Of a stretch of DNA of 64,000 nucleotides, positions 42,234-51,173 are shown piece by piece (position 1 is the first letter of the stretch; every line of letters starts with the position of its first letter). The stretch is from the IMG/VR virus record IMGVR_UViG_3300027082_000001, positions 1-64,000 of that record. One strand, written 5' to 3'. The stretch is from a virus. The position numbers were made by a program, and so were the translations under genes. Under the pieces are notes generated by a model that was not told the origin of the DNA, did not search any database, and saw nothing but the letters and a program-made list of their open reading frames with translations.

Positions 42234-44609
42234 TTATTGGCTGCTTAATGGCCCCATTGGAACTCTTTGTCCACCCCCTTGGCTAAATTCCGGGACCATG
42301 GAAGGGTCTGAAAACCCTGAACCAAGAGCAGGAGCACCTGAAGGTTGACCCGGTGCAGGACCACTGGCAACCGGAGGAACAACCCCTGCTCCAGCTTTCA
42401 CGTCGTCCTTGGCATCCGACAGAGCGTTGTATCCGACGGCTGCCTCAATATTCTGCGGAGGAGTTTCACCTTCCAGCAGAGCCTTGGTAACTTCCAGACT
42501 ACGATTGCCAGCAGCTTGAGCACCCATCTTCTCAACTTCTCGCTGATGAGAGACACCAGAGACATCATTAGTGACTTCTTCCAGTAGTTTTGCAGCACGA
42601 GCACGAGCTTCTTCTGCACGGGCTTCGTCCAGAGCAACTTCACTTTGAAGTTTGGCCAGTTCTGCCTTGGCAGTTTCTACAGCAATCGGATCAGGTTGAG
42701 GCTCATAAGAACGAATCTGTTCGGCAAGGTCAGGCATACGCTTGAGATCTGCAATCTTGCCAAGCACGATTTTCCGAAGATTGGGATCCATATCCGGACC
42801 CACAGTCTGAAGAACCATACCAAGATCATTGGCTTTTTGTTCATCAACAGAAGCAGTTGAGATATCAACTTTGAGGTCGAAGTTACCTTCGAGTTCTGCA
42901 CGAGAAACTTCAACGAACTCTTCGTTTGTGACTCGAACAATTTCTTGCTCACTCAAGAATTTAGCGTTCATGGCAATGATCTTGGTGCCAATATCTTGCA
43001 TACCTTTGGCAAGACGACGAAGAATCGACATCTCACGAGTTGCAGCCGAATCCAGAGCACCACGGATACCCGTAGCAACTGAACCATAGGCATCACCAGA
43101 AATACCTCCACTGAACGATTTCACACCTGTAAGTGCTTCAGCTTCAGCATTCTGCATCTGAATGGTTTCATGAGCAGAGCGAGGAATCTCCGGATATTCC
43201 ATCTGACGGATGTTGGTTTTCGGATCATTATTTGGATTGAATTCGAAATCCTCACCATTCACAAACCGACGTTTGTTGATTGGATCGAGAAAGCCTTTGG
43301 CATAACCAGTCTGAGAATTGGCAGAGCGACCCATGAGGTCAATGACTCCACGAGTGACAGCACCAATGATACGCTGGTTGTCTTGGAGCAGCGATGCATC
43401 GGCCTCACCAAAAACCGATTTGAGAATGGGCATATAAGGAATGATGACGAACGGAGGCTTGTTGTCCGGAAATGGGTTTTCACGCATCTCGATGATAGTT
43501 TCACCAACCCATGTCACGACAATAGGAACCATGACACCAGTTTCGTAGATGTCGTAATAACCCCAGTATTCGTAAACCAGAATCTTCTGTTTATCAGCAG
43601 AACCAGATTCAGCCCCTGTACGCATGTCGTTGTTCGGTGTGTTGGATTCGTGATCTGGGTTCCCATGTTGAGATTGAATCTTTGCAGACTCCCAATTCAC
43701 TTGATCCAGATTCTGATACTGATCCTTCCGAGCCTTCAGTTCAGACGAAGTGGCTTCATAGGTATGAATCATATACTGGGCATTCTCCCAGTCACCATCA
43801 CACGACGGATCAACGAACAGGTTTGCCACGTTGATGATACGAATAGACGGACAGTTCTTCACCATCCGCTCTTCTACAGTTTCAATCACCCCATCTGCTT
43901 CAGCAGTGACAGGTTGACCAAGTTCAGCACTCATCTCAGCAGCAGCTTTCAAAGATTCAGGCAGGGATTCCCAATCAGGAACCTGTGCCTGCATCATTTG
44001 TACAGCTTGCATGATCAACTGAGCTTCACGTTCATCTTGAACCGGGAAATAATTGAAATTCGTGGTTTCGACCTTTTCAGTCCGGTATTCCTGTTCCCAA
44101 CCAACACGAACCACCACAGAACCTTCATCCACAGCAGTTCGAACATAGCGGTCGATGAAGTCCACTTTGTTGATCTTGGTATCAAACTGCCAGTTCAGAA
44201 GGATCTGGTTTTGCTTGGCTTTGGGTGCATCTTCGTGCGTACGTGGAAGCACTTGAAACATCCGGTCGGTATTGAGGAAAGGCTCACTCAAAGCCGGATA
44301 GCGCCATTCGTTGTGTTTGCGGATCAGTTTGGGCTGAACAGCGGATCGACCCGGTTTCGCTTTTTTGGGAGCTTCTGCTCCTGTTGCGTTCCGGAGATCC
44401 AGCCATCCTTCGACGTTGCTTTTCTGATCGTCAGTTTCCTGACGTGCAAATTCAAGATCCTGACGCAAATCTGCAAGATCAGGTTCTTTTTTCCACTTTG
44501 TCAGTTTTGGTTTGGGCTGCACATCCAATTGTTCAGGGTCCACGTCTTGAGCACCGGACATCTCGTTCCGGTCTTCCGACTGTACCTTGTATTCGTCATT
44601 CATTTCCAT
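42234..44609 (-). CDS. Portal protein (N4 gp59-like)
   Basis: A 791-residue protein, near the N4 portal (gp59, about 760). It has the mixed alpha/beta core expected of portals (KINKVDFIDRYVRTAVDEGS, then a conserved helical stem region with SFSGGISGDAYGSVATGIRG), a long Ala/Glu coiled coil near residues 650-700 (the crown/barrel), and a Gly/Pro-rich disordered C-terminus. The portal forms the ring through which terminase packages DNA. It lies upstream of the scaffold and capsid genes, in the usual N4 order. The start has AAGGG upstream; a second Met three codons in is possible. Confidence 0.9.
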   Translation of the reverse strand: MEMNDEYKVQSEDRNEMSGAQDVDPEQLDVQPKPKLTKWKKEPDLADLRQDLEFARQETDDQKSNVEGWLDLRNATGAEAPKKAKPGRSAVQPKLIRKHNEWRYPALSEPFLNTDRMFQVLPRTHEDAPKAKQNQILLNWQFDTKINKVDFIDRYVRTAVDEGSVVVRVGWEQEYRTEKVETTNFNYFPVQDEREAQLIMQAVQMMQAQVPDWESLPESLKAAAEMSAELGQPVTAEADGVIETVEERMVKNCPSIRIINVANLFVDPSCDGDWENAQYMIHTYEATSSELKARKDQYQNLDQVNWESAKIQSQHGNPDHESNTPNNDMRTGAESGSADKQKILVYEYWGYYDIYETGVMVPIVVTWVGETIIEMRENPFPDNKPPFVIIPYMPILKSVFGEADASLLQDNQRIIGAVTRGVIDLMGRSANSQTGYAKGFLDPINKRRFVNGEDFEFNPNNDPKTNIRQMEYPEIPRSAHETIQMQNAEAEALTGVKSFSGGISGDAYGSVATGIRGALDSAATREMSILRRLAKGMQDIGTKIIAMNAKFLSEQEIVRVTNEEFVEVSRAELEGNFDLKVDISTASVDEQKANDLGMVLQTVGPDMDPNLRKIVLGKIADLKRMPDLAEQIRSYEPQPDPIAVETAKAELAKLQSEVALDEARAEEARARAAKLLEEVTNDVSGVSHQREVEKMGAQAAGNRSLEVTKALLEGETPPQNIEAAVGYNALSDAKDDVKAGAGVVPPVASGPAPGQPSGAPALGSGFSDPSMVPEFSQGGGQRVPMGPLSSQ

Positions 44610-44619
44610 GGTCGGACCC

Positions 44620-44910
44620 TTATTTCAGGATTTCAGTCAGTTGCTGATAACCCTCTACAGCAATATCCTTTTCTTGACCACACTCGATAAGAGCATCACC
44701 AAGACGGCCCATCCGGAGTTCATCTGAACCAACGGAAGTACCAGAGACAGTTCTGATCACATCCAAAGGATGAGGACAAGGATCAGATACATTCTCAGGG
44801 AGTGGTTGAACTTTCACTCCATCTGCGTTCCAACCGGCGCAACCCGCCAGTAGTAGCAACGCCGGGATTATCAGCACCTTCGGCTGCCAGAGCTTGTTGT
44901 TCAAGGTCAT
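44620..44910 (-). CDS. Rz1: o-spanin lipoprotein (Rz1-like)
   Basis: A 96-residue protein with a lipoprotein signal: hydrophobic LIIPALLLLAGC with the lipobox Cys at residue 24, then a short periplasmic part with prolines. It overlaps the preceding Rz-like gene by 116 bases in another frame, the classic nested Rz/Rz1 arrangement. The o-spanin sits in the outer membrane and with Rz fuses the two membranes at lysis. Its length is somewhat longer than lambda Rz1. The ribosome site AAGGG sits within the Rz frame. Confidence 0.8.
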   Translation of the reverse strand: MTLNNKLWQPKVLIIPALLLLAGCAGWNADGVKVQPLPENVSDPCPHPLDVIRTVSGTSVGSDELRMGRLGDALIECGQEKDIAVEGYQQLTEILK

Positions 44911-45127
44911 TGATTAACCCTTCCTTTTCACGGTTCAGCCGAAGAATCTCTGTGTTCTTCTGATTGAGATCGAGATTCAAATCAAGGATTTCATCTTGAA
45001 GCTTTTGCTTGGCTTCCAAATTCTTTTCAATTTGCCAAACTGTACCTTTGTGGACTCCAAAGGCAAAAGCCCCACCAATCATGGCGAGGCTGATACCCAA
45101 CGCAATCAATTTACGTTTTACAATCAT
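44795..45127 (-). CDS. Rz: i-spanin (Rz-like)
   Basis: A 110-residue protein with an N-terminal signal-anchor helix (LIALGISLAMIGGAFAFG) and a heptad coiled coil to about residue 80 (LEAKQKLQDEILDLNLDLNQ and on), the layout of inner-membrane spanins. It starts by ATGA overlap with the endolysin stop and contains most of the Rz1 gene in another frame. Its Gly/Thr C-terminus would meet Rz1. Lysis-cassette context makes this secure even without sequence homology. Confidence 0.82.
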   Translation of the reverse strand: MIVKRKLIALGISLAMIGGAFAFGVHKGTVWQIEKNLEAKQKLQDEILDLNLDLNQKNTEILRLNREKEGLINDLEQQALAAEGADNPGVATTGGLRRLERRWSESSTTP

Positions 45128-45783
45128 AGAAATCGCTCCAGCAGTCGTTCTCGAAGAATATTCCCAATGGCCACAGGGTCTTGGAAACCATTGGTATCAC
45201 CGGGAAGTACAGTGTAATCCCATTTCCAGCGTTGCTTCACACCCAGAGTGGGTTCGACTTCTGCATGAGTGAGAGTGGTCCATTTCGAGACCGGAATGCC
45301 GTATTCCTCAACCAGTTCAGCAGACTGTTCCAGCATTGCATCAATGCCTACCCAAGTAATGGGGTTGGATCCCCAAACCATGGGATTCGCTTGCTTCGAA
45401 CCAGCCATAGCATCGACAGATTGACCGATCCATCCAGTGTTCATCGACTTGGTGTGAGAGGCACCAATACCACGACGCCAATCATACATGACTTGTTCAG
45501 CCACAGTGGCATCGCCTTGAATGGTATCACCCGTCGTAGAGTGGAGAAAGTTGTAGGCTTTCGTTTCAAGGTCAATGAAGCCTTTGGCTCCAGCCGTCCA
45601 ATGCCAGACAATCCCTCGAACTCCTCGATCAAAGAGATCTTGCTGACGAGAGACTCCACGTTTTCGCATGGCTTTCTCGATACCCTTTCGAGTGTTCGGA
45701 CCCATGATCCCATCAACTGTTAGAACGGCACCCCGAAGAATGCCGTTCACTCGCCCTTGGTAGTCTCGTACTGTGATGCTCAT
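45124..45783 (-). CDS. Endolysin: peptidoglycan-binding plus amidase
   Basis: A 219-residue protein. Residues about 8-42 fit a peptidoglycan-binding domain (GRVNGILRG, TVDGIMGPNTRKGIEKAM). From residue 55 it follows the Amidase_2 (N-acetylmuramoyl-L-alanine amidase) plan: IVWHWTAG with zinc-binding His61, a GIGASHTKSMNTGWIG segment, and a second His in TLTHAEVEP with the following WKWDY. It cleaves the bond between sugar and peptide of the cell wall at lysis. It has no signal peptide, so a holin is needed. N4's own gp61 is a muramidase, so this gene is a replacement of different chemistry. Confidence 0.85.
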   Translation of the reverse strand: MSITVRDYQGRVNGILRGAVLTVDGIMGPNTRKGIEKAMRKRGVSRQQDLFDRGVRGIVWHWTAGAKGFIDLETKAYNFLHSTTGDTIQGDATVAEQVMYDWRRGIGASHTKSMNTGWIGQSVDAMAGSKQANPMVWGSNPITWVGIDAMLEQSAELVEEYGIPVSKWTTLTHAEVEPTLGVKQRWKWDYTVLPGDTNGFQDPVAIGNILRERLLERFL

Positions 45784-46337
45784 CGGATGATATCCTCATT
45801 GGTTAGGTTGTAGATCAAAGTGTTTCGTTCTGGTTCATTGGGGTAGAAAACATTGGAACAAAAGTTCTTCGTAGAATCATCAACTCCAGAGTCGTTTGCT
45901 TTCACATCATATCGAACACAGACATAAAATGATTCCGTTGGAACATCCGGAGGATCTGAGTTTTCATTGTCAAACCATGCAGCCCAACTCCAGTATTTAG
46001 GTTCGTCTTTCGCGTCAGTATAGTTTCCCTTTCCTTTCCGGGAAGTCAACCGAGTGCCATTTGCCTGATACACAGCAGCAGTCCATGTTCCAGATACAGG
46101 TTGAAGCGCATCAGCGTCATACTTGACCAAAGGTGCCAGATTGGAATCCACGTAGACAAGCTCTACAGTGGCACTGACAAAAGGACGATCAGCCAAAAAG
46201 GCATCATAAAATTTGGTGTATGCTCCGTGCAGCATAATCAACAAAATGCAGAACACAGAACCTGCAATCATCACACGAAGATCGTCTCGATTCCTCGTGG
46301 TCTTTTCGGCGCGAATTTGTGGGACATATAAAGTCAT
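45780..46337 (-). CDS. Single-span membrane protein in lysis cassette
   Basis: A 185-residue protein with one transmembrane helix (about residues 23-42) after a short basic N-terminus; the remaining 140 residues look like a beta-rich exported domain (many aromatic and Asp/Asn residues, two Cys in FYVCVRYD...NFCSNVF). It overlaps the holin candidate and the endolysin genes by four bases each. Possible roles are antiholin or a periplasmic regulator of lysis, inferred only from context. Confidence 0.65.
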   Translation of the reverse strand: MTLYVPQIRAEKTTRNRDDLRVMIAGSVFCILLIMLHGAYTKFYDAFLADRPFVSATVELVYVDSNLAPLVKYDADALQPVSGTWTAAVYQANGTRLTSRKGKGNYTDAKDEPKYWSWAAWFDNENSDPPDVPTESFYVCVRYDVKANDSGVDDSTKNFCSNVFYPNEPERNTLIYNLTNEDIIR

Positions 46338-46744
46338 TGGTTTTCCTCCGGGGTAGGAACTTGTTCCTCCTCTTCCAAACGACCATCAGGGCCATATTGG
46401 CGAATAGTAGGTGCAGTCGGTTCATTGGCTTCGCCTGAGATTAACCGCTCAACCAATGTCACAGCCACAAGGCCGATCAGAAACGAAGCAGCGGTGAGAG
46501 TTCCCATCGCTCCTGCCATCTCATCAGGAAGATCTCCAATCCAGGGTCGCATAATCACAGGCCCAAGTACACCAACGCCAAATGCGACGGCTCCACCTAC
46601 GAATACAACTCGAAGACCCTCACGCCAAGTGGTCTTCAAGACTGCGGCACGTACAGATCCACCCAATGTACCAAAAAACGTAAGAATCGCAGCACGTTGG
46701 TTGAAAACTTCGAAAAATAGATTCGGATCCTTACTATCGCTCAT
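46334..46744 (-). CDS. Holin-like membrane protein
   Basis: A 136-residue protein with two to three hydrophobic helices (ILTFFGTLGGSVRAAVL, VVFVGGAVAFGVGVLGPVI, TLTAASFLIGLVAVTLVE) and a charged, Glu-rich C-terminal tail. This topology and its place two genes before the endolysin fit a phage holin that permeabilises the inner membrane to time lysis. The first helix, including the GGSVRA turn, resembles GGSVRA-type holins of alphaproteobacterial phages, a comparison from memory. It starts at TAATG overlap with the connector gene. Confidence 0.72.
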   Translation of the reverse strand: MSDSKDPNLFFEVFNQRAAILTFFGTLGGSVRAAVLKTTWREGLRVVFVGGAVAFGVGVLGPVIMRPWIGDLPDEMAGAMGTLTAASFLIGLVAVTLVERLISGEANEPTAPTIRQYGPDGRLEEEEQVPTPEENQ

Positions 46745-47412
46745 TAGACAAATCCTCGGTCTTGGAAGCGAGTATCCTCATCCATAACCTCTGATGTCTG
46801 AGATTTGTTCTCAATGACATCATCACCCATCATTTTTAGATAAAGGCCATAGTAGGAATCTCCCTTTGCAGTGTGTTCTTCACCACCCATGTGGCTGAGA
46901 TATATCCCTGAGACATAAAGTACCAGCACTTCATAAAGATGATACGGAAGTTCCATTGCGTCATTCAGTCCAATCTTCGGATGACGGGTTTGGAATTTGA
47001 GATCAACCGCAGGTGTGTAATCAGCCATGAAGGCATCGGTGAATCGCACAGTGCTGGGGGATGGAATTGTGATTTGGTTGTTCGTTTTTGGAATGAAGGT
47101 TTTCTCGTTTTCTGGAATCACTTTCATGTTTTTGTGAACACCGTGTACGGACAAGAGCCGTACATAGTTGGTGAAGACAGGATCGAGATTTTCATCGAGA
47201 GTGTAGATGTTCTGTCCGGGGATAAAGGACAGTGCATACGTCGTCTCGAACAACTTCAACCGGGTACTGATGTCAGCCAGTCCCTGATTAGTCAGTTCAA
47301 GTAGTTGATCTTCGTGTCCCGGATGCAGTTCACCCAGATCTTGATCGGCTACGGCTCCCGTGTTCTTGAGTTGACCCCAAGCCAGCTTGGTAATGAAATC
47401 TGTGAATTGCAT
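46744..47412 (-). CDS. Head-tail connector/adaptor (N4 gp67-like)
   Basis: A 222-residue protein, first gene downstream of the large terminase, the place of gp67 in N4. The helical N-terminal half (LLELTNQGLADISTRLKLFE) followed by a strand-rich part (FIPGQNIYTLDE, RLLSVHGVHKN) and a C-terminal helical hairpin resembles phage head-completion/adaptor proteins. GAGGA precedes the start. The call relies on synteny plus general pattern. Confidence 0.7.
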   Translation of the reverse strand: MQFTDFITKLAWGQLKNTGAVADQDLGELHPGHEDQLLELTNQGLADISTRLKLFETTYALSFIPGQNIYTLDENLDPVFTNYVRLLSVHGVHKNMKVIPENEKTFIPKTNNQITIPSPSTVRFTDAFMADYTPAVDLKFQTRHPKIGLNDAMELPYHLYEVLVLYVSGIYLSHMGGEEHTAKGDSYYGLYLKMMGDDVIENKSQTSEVMDEDTRFQDRGFV

Positions 47413-47422
47413 GTATCATTCC

Positions 47423-49036
47423 TCATACCACATAGGCGTCAATGCCAACTTCTTCATCCATTTCGGCCTCTGTACCCCAAATAGGGTCAGTAGTCGATAC
47501 TTCTTCCGGTGTTTGCTCTTCTTCCGGGTTTGGTTTCCATGGGTTCATAACAGACAGCATTGAGATTGTATCTAGGCAGTCATCCTTGCCCATAATACCG
47601 TCCCGAGTTGCAAGACTGATCTGTTCCATGAATAGACCAAGCGTTTTCGTCTCTTTCAGTTCCAACGCAAAATGGATCTTTCCAGCTTTGAAAAATGGAA
47701 CCACAAGATTGAACCGCGACAGTTTGTCTGTCATCGGACGAATTCCGGGTTTGTTGGTTTTTGGATCATGGGTCAAATTGAAGTAGACACCCCGACGATC
47801 CATCTCGGCCATGATCCATGGAATGAAACCACCCTGCTGACCAGTGACTTCGATACCGACACCTTGAGGTTCATACTCCTGTGCAAAATTGAACAGATCG
47901 TTGATAGTTTTGCCCATCTGTTGACGTTCGCACAGACCATCCACCCATGTCCAATGACCGTCTTTGTCATAGGCCCAGACCGAAATTACAGTGTAATCAG
48001 CGGTTTGTTTGGACGACGTAGCAAAGTCAGTGGTGATGTAGAAGTTGTAATCCTTTTTGCGCTGAAGGATTTGCTGTCGAGACTTCCAACCAATTTCTGC
48101 TTCCTGAACCAAACGAGATTCATCAGAGGTAATCCGAAGCATAAGCTCCTGACGGAACGACTTTTCTTTGCCTTCTTGTACAGCCGACTCATACATATCC
48201 TTGACGTATTCAAAGGTGAATCGGTCTTCCCAAGCGCCCGAGAACTCTGCTTCAGTACAAGGAAATTCTTTACAAATAGGCCAGACGTTCACTTCCCATG
48301 CACCAGACTCAATTGCCTGATACACGATGTCGTCTTTGTTGAATGGAGTTCCGTTGAGGATCATCTTGTGACGGGTGGGGTCCAGAGCATACTGCACACC
48401 CGAGTAGACCGTATCATTTATTGCTTCCATCGCAGTGGGAGACTTAGAGTCAGCATCTGAGATCAAGTCATCCATAACTGCAAGCACAGGACGACGGTTG
48501 AAAATCTTTGTACCTCGGATACCAGACTTGGCACCAAACATCTTTACACCAAAACGACCACCGCTTTTATTGAAGAATTCCATATACTTCTCAGTGAAAC
48601 GAACATTTTCTTCTGGCAACCAATACTGAAGAAACTCCGAAGAAAAGTATCGTGACTTCACTGATTCACGCATCGACTGAACACCGTTATCCATCGAATC
48701 TGAAATATACAACATTCCCGAGACTGATCCAAAACCGGGAATGTGATTGAACATTGCCAAATACAGAATCAGATATTCAGCCATCAATGTGGTCTTTGCC
48801 GTACCACGAGCACAGAGATTCGTGATCTTCTTTTTCTTGGTGGGTAGTTTATCAAGCATAGCTAAGTGCATTGTAGGGGTCTTGTTGTCTTCACCACGAC
48901 CATCATTGCACAGTTTAATGAAGTTCATGAATTCGAGACTGAACTTTGAAGGAATGTAACCCCCGTTGTTCAGCCAATCGAAATCCACTTCATTCAGATA
49001 ATCATCTACCGTCTTATTTCCGAAAAACTTACTCAT
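47423..49036 (-). CDS. terL: Terminase large subunit (N4 gp68-like)
   Basis: A 537-residue packaging motor. The ATPase domain has a variant Walker A CARGTAKTT (75-83) and Walker B LAVMDDLIS. The nuclease domain has YITTDFATSSKQTADYT (first catalytic Asp), GVGIEVTGQQGG, and KDDCLDTIS near the C-terminus (last acidic site). This is the plan of large terminases that translocate and cut DNA. It overlaps the stop of the small-subunit gene by 8 bases. Its type in N4 cuts to give genomes with direct terminal repeats. Confidence 0.93.
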   Translation of the reverse strand: MSKFFGNKTVDDYLNEVDFDWLNNGGYIPSKFSLEFMNFIKLCNDGRGEDNKTPTMHLAMLDKLPTKKKKITNLCARGTAKTTLMAEYLILYLAMFNHIPGFGSVSGMLYISDSMDNGVQSMRESVKSRYFSSEFLQYWLPEENVRFTEKYMEFFNKSGGRFGVKMFGAKSGIRGTKIFNRRPVLAVMDDLISDADSKSPTAMEAINDTVYSGVQYALDPTRHKMILNGTPFNKDDIVYQAIESGAWEVNVWPICKEFPCTEAEFSGAWEDRFTFEYVKDMYESAVQEGKEKSFRQELMLRITSDESRLVQEAEIGWKSRQQILQRKKDYNFYITTDFATSSKQTADYTVISVWAYDKDGHWTWVDGLCERQQMGKTINDLFNFAQEYEPQGVGIEVTGQQGGFIPWIMAEMDRRGVYFNLTHDPKTNKPGIRPMTDKLSRFNLVVPFFKAGKIHFALELKETKTLGLFMEQISLATRDGIMGKDDCLDTISMLSVMNPWKPNPEEEQTPEEVSTTDPIWGTEAEMDEEVGIDAYVV

Positions 49037-49718
49037 CCACAGTCTCCGCTTCCGGAATGTTTAAGGGCATTCCTGCAACATCTTCCACGGACATGGCTTT
49101 TCCTTCGATGGTTTTCATCTGCATCTCAGCCATTTCACTCAGACGTTGTTCCAGAGCTTTCATACCATCGTTCAGACCAATCTCGACTTTCAGTTCAGCT
49201 TTGTTGGATTCAGGCTTTTTCAGATGAGTTAGAATCGAGTTTGCAGCTTCCACACGCACTTTATCACTCACGCTCACGTCGTTCATGATCTCATACTGGG
49301 TGTTCAGCGCAGATTGGAACATATCCTGATTCAGAACCCATGTTGGAATCATGGCTCGTTCATAAACCATGTTGACCAGCTTGCCTTTGTTGTACGCGGA
49401 AACATAACTGGCAATGTCTTTGGGCTGCCGTCCGTTGGCTACCATTTGTTGATGTCGATCTGGAAATGTTGCCTTGTAGGCTTCGAGATTCGATTTCCCC
49501 ATAACCTTGTGAGACACGTACATGACTGCACGCACATAATCTCCCAGTTTGAAACGACCTTCAGACAAAACTTGACTGAATGAGATAAAATTCTCTCTAA
49601 TGTACCGAGCTTCTTCTGGATCTTTAGATAGAGCATTTAGTTGGTTGACCATATCCTGCGTAATATGACCTTTTTGGCCAGCGGGCAGGCTGTCTTGAAC
49701 TTCTTTTAATGTCAGCAT
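49029..49718 (-). CDS. Putative small terminase (N4 gp69-like)
   Basis: A 229-residue protein upstream of and overlapping the large terminase. Its middle region (YNKGKLVNMVYERAMIPTWV...VRVEAANSILTHLKKPESNK) has the helix pattern I associate with small terminases that mark the genome for packaging, and a C-terminal coiled coil (MKALEQRLSEMAEMQMKTIE) fits oligomerisation. Start choice: ATG 49718 is 9 bases after GGAG; ATG 49733 gives five more residues but poor ribosome-site spacing. Synteny equals N4 gp69. Confidence 0.7.
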   Translation of the reverse strand: MLTLKEVQDSLPAGQKGHITQDMVNQLNALSKDPEEARYIRENFISFSQVLSEGRFKLGDYVRAVMYVSHKVMGKSNLEAYKATFPDRHQQMVANGRQPKDIASYVSAYNKGKLVNMVYERAMIPTWVLNQDMFQSALNTQYEIMNDVSVSDKVRVEAANSILTHLKKPESNKAELKVEIGLNDGMKALEQRLSEMAEMQMKTIEGKAMSVEDVAGMPLNIPEAETVDE

Positions 49719-49733
49719 TGTTTTCAGCTCCAT

Positions 49734-49840
49734 AACCTTAGAATAAGAGTTTTTCTAACACTCCTATAACCTAAACAAAGACTAAAAAACAAATACTGCT
49801 TACAGGTCGAGCGAAACAGTCTTCATGGCTGGTGCGCCTG
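49734..49840. other. Gap between tail module and packaging genes
   Basis: This gap marks a sharp change in base composition: GC-rich tail genes to the right, AT-richer packaging genes to the left. It includes a small hairpin (TTAGAA/TTCTAA near 49739-49760). No convincing promoter is seen. It looks like a module boundary. Confidence 0.45.
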
Positions 49841-50353
49841 TTACTTTGACAGAGTGCCGCTCCACGACAAAATCTCATCCATCACAGCCAGCAGACACGC
49901 AAACGTGTCACGGGCCTGTTGGGTGTGCTGGATCTTGCCCCTCACCGATTTCACCCACGCCTGCGCCTCATCGGGATTTCGGTAGCAGATATGACCACAG
50001 GGCAATCCGCGCTTGACCAGCGTTGGGGCCAACACTCGCCCACCGCTGCGATGTGCTCCGTGCAGAACGTAGGCAGATCCCGTGATATCCTGATCTTTGA
50101 GAGTTTCCGCAAACCGAACAGCCGACTCGCTCGTTTCAGCCAAGGGCAGAACAGACAGGTCGGCTTGCAGCAACACCTCCCGATTCATATGATCTGGAAG
50201 ACCGAGATCAATCACTGCGTGCAGGGTTTGAAAGGCGGTCAGCCAATATGCCCACTCCGCGCGGGTGACGTTTCCGGCAAACATCCGTTGTCCGACCGGG
50301 TGTGCCTCACAGGCATGATGTAGATCGCGGGTAGCTTCATAAAGTGTCTTCAT
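49841..50353 (-). CDS. Heme-oxygenase-like protein
   Basis: A 170-residue protein with the heme oxygenase family pattern: an N-terminal helix with candidate proximal His12/His13 (ATRDLHHACE), the helix WAYWLTAFQTLHAVIDLGLP, and GSAYVLHGAHRSGGRVLA, matching the family's YVLEGSxxGG distal helix. Heme oxygenases split heme to biliverdin, iron and CO. Its length suits the bacterial BphO/HugZ-like short forms. It is the last gene of a GC-rich tail fibre module that otherwise contains structural genes, so it may instead use the fold as a tail assembly factor. Overlaps the 94-residue gene by 4 bases. Confidence 0.6.
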   Translation of the reverse strand: MKTLYEATRDLHHACEAHPVGQRMFAGNVTRAEWAYWLTAFQTLHAVIDLGLPDHMNREVLLQADLSVLPLAETSESAVRFAETLKDQDITGSAYVLHGAHRSGGRVLAPTLVKRGLPCGHICYRNPDEAQAWVKSVRGKIQHTQQARDTFACLLAVMDEILSWSGTLSK

Positions 50354-50634
50354 ATCTTTTCCAGTCTGTTGTTGTGTTCCAAGGTTTTCAAAGCATCGGA
50401 AACTTCAACGGTCCATGCGTTCGCGCAGTGATCCTCTTCCCACCAGAGTGGTAGGTGTCGAAAAAAGGAGTCGATCCGACGTTCAGCCACCGGCCATTCC
50501 AGATGTGCTCTTGCGCTGACGCTCTGTCGGGTCGAGCCACCGAGAAAGGCGGCGTTGGCAAACCGTGACGCCACCTGCCCCAGCGCCTCGAAGACCCGCA
50601 GAACGATGTAGACGGGACGCGGCAGACGCATCAC
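50350..50634 (-). CDS. Hypothetical protein of tail module
   Basis: A 94-residue protein with a basic, hydrophobic N-terminal helix (PRPVYIVLRVFEALGQVAS) and a Trp-rich C-terminal half. It is coupled by four-base overlaps to both neighbours. The GC-rich composition matches the module. It is likely to belong to an alphaproteobacterial prophage-type tail cassette; no function can be named. Confidence 0.6.
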   Translation of the reverse strand: MMRLPRPVYIVLRVFEALGQVASRFANAAFLGGSTRQSVSARAHLEWPVAERRIDSFFRHLPLWWEEDHCANAWTVEVSDALKTLEHNNRLEKI

Positions 50635-51173
50635 CCCATCACCTCGATATAGGCTGCGTCAAAAGCCGCTTCGACGTTAACAGTTGGGTCAGCCGTTAGC
50701 ATGGCCGCAACAGCTTCCTCAGCCTCGAAACACGCTCTGACGTGACCTGCGATAGCACCGGCCACCTGCATCAGTTGCTCGGAAGACAGTTCCACCCAGC
50801 CGCTCTCGGCCTTCCAGCGCACCGGTAGTTCGATTAAACCAAGGTTGGCGCTCAATACCGTGGCTGTGATCTGAGATTGCGACTCCCGTGAGGTCAGAAG
50901 GGAAAGGCCGTTTGGAAGAATTAGCCCCCCAACCTCCCGCTGCCAACGGACCCACGCCAAACGGGCAAACGGCTCTGTCGGAGCGGCGGTCTTTTGTGCT
51001 GCCTCGGGGTTGGCTTTGATCTCGCGCAGCCGGGACTGAAAGTTGCTTTCGACCGAGAAGGTTTCAAAGAACTTTGCACCCGTGGAAAGGGTGGCCCCGG
51101 CAGACAGAAAACCACTGCCCACCGTTTCACCATGCGCGATCCACCACGTTGGTTCAGTTGCCGTGTAATTCAT
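50631..51173 (-). CDS. DUF4376-like tail-associated protein
   Basis: A 180-residue protein. The middle and C-terminal parts (LRE-IKANPEAAQKTA..., SSEQLMQVAGAIAGHVRACF) resemble the DUF4376 region commonly found in or after phage tail fibres, as part of fibres or fibre assembly proteins. The N-terminus (TATEPTWWIAHGETVGSG) is a fibre-like beta segment. It lies immediately after the adhesin gene, sharing one base. Assignment is by pattern and context. Confidence 0.6.
   Translation of the reverse strand: MNYTATEPTWWIAHGETVGSGFLSAGATLSTGAKFFETFSVESNFQSRLREIKANPEAAQKTAAPTEPFARLAWVRWQREVGGLILPNGLSLLTSRESQSQITATVLSANLGLIELPVRWKAESGWVELSSEQLMQVAGAIAGHVRACFEAEEAVAAMLTADPTVNVEAAFDAAYIEVMG

Noticed and set aside
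43170-44690. 506-codon plus-strand ORF opposite the portal gene
   Set aside because: Antisense shadow: composition is rich in His, Arg, Ser and Phe, no ribosome site, and the minus-strand frame encodes a recognisable portal.
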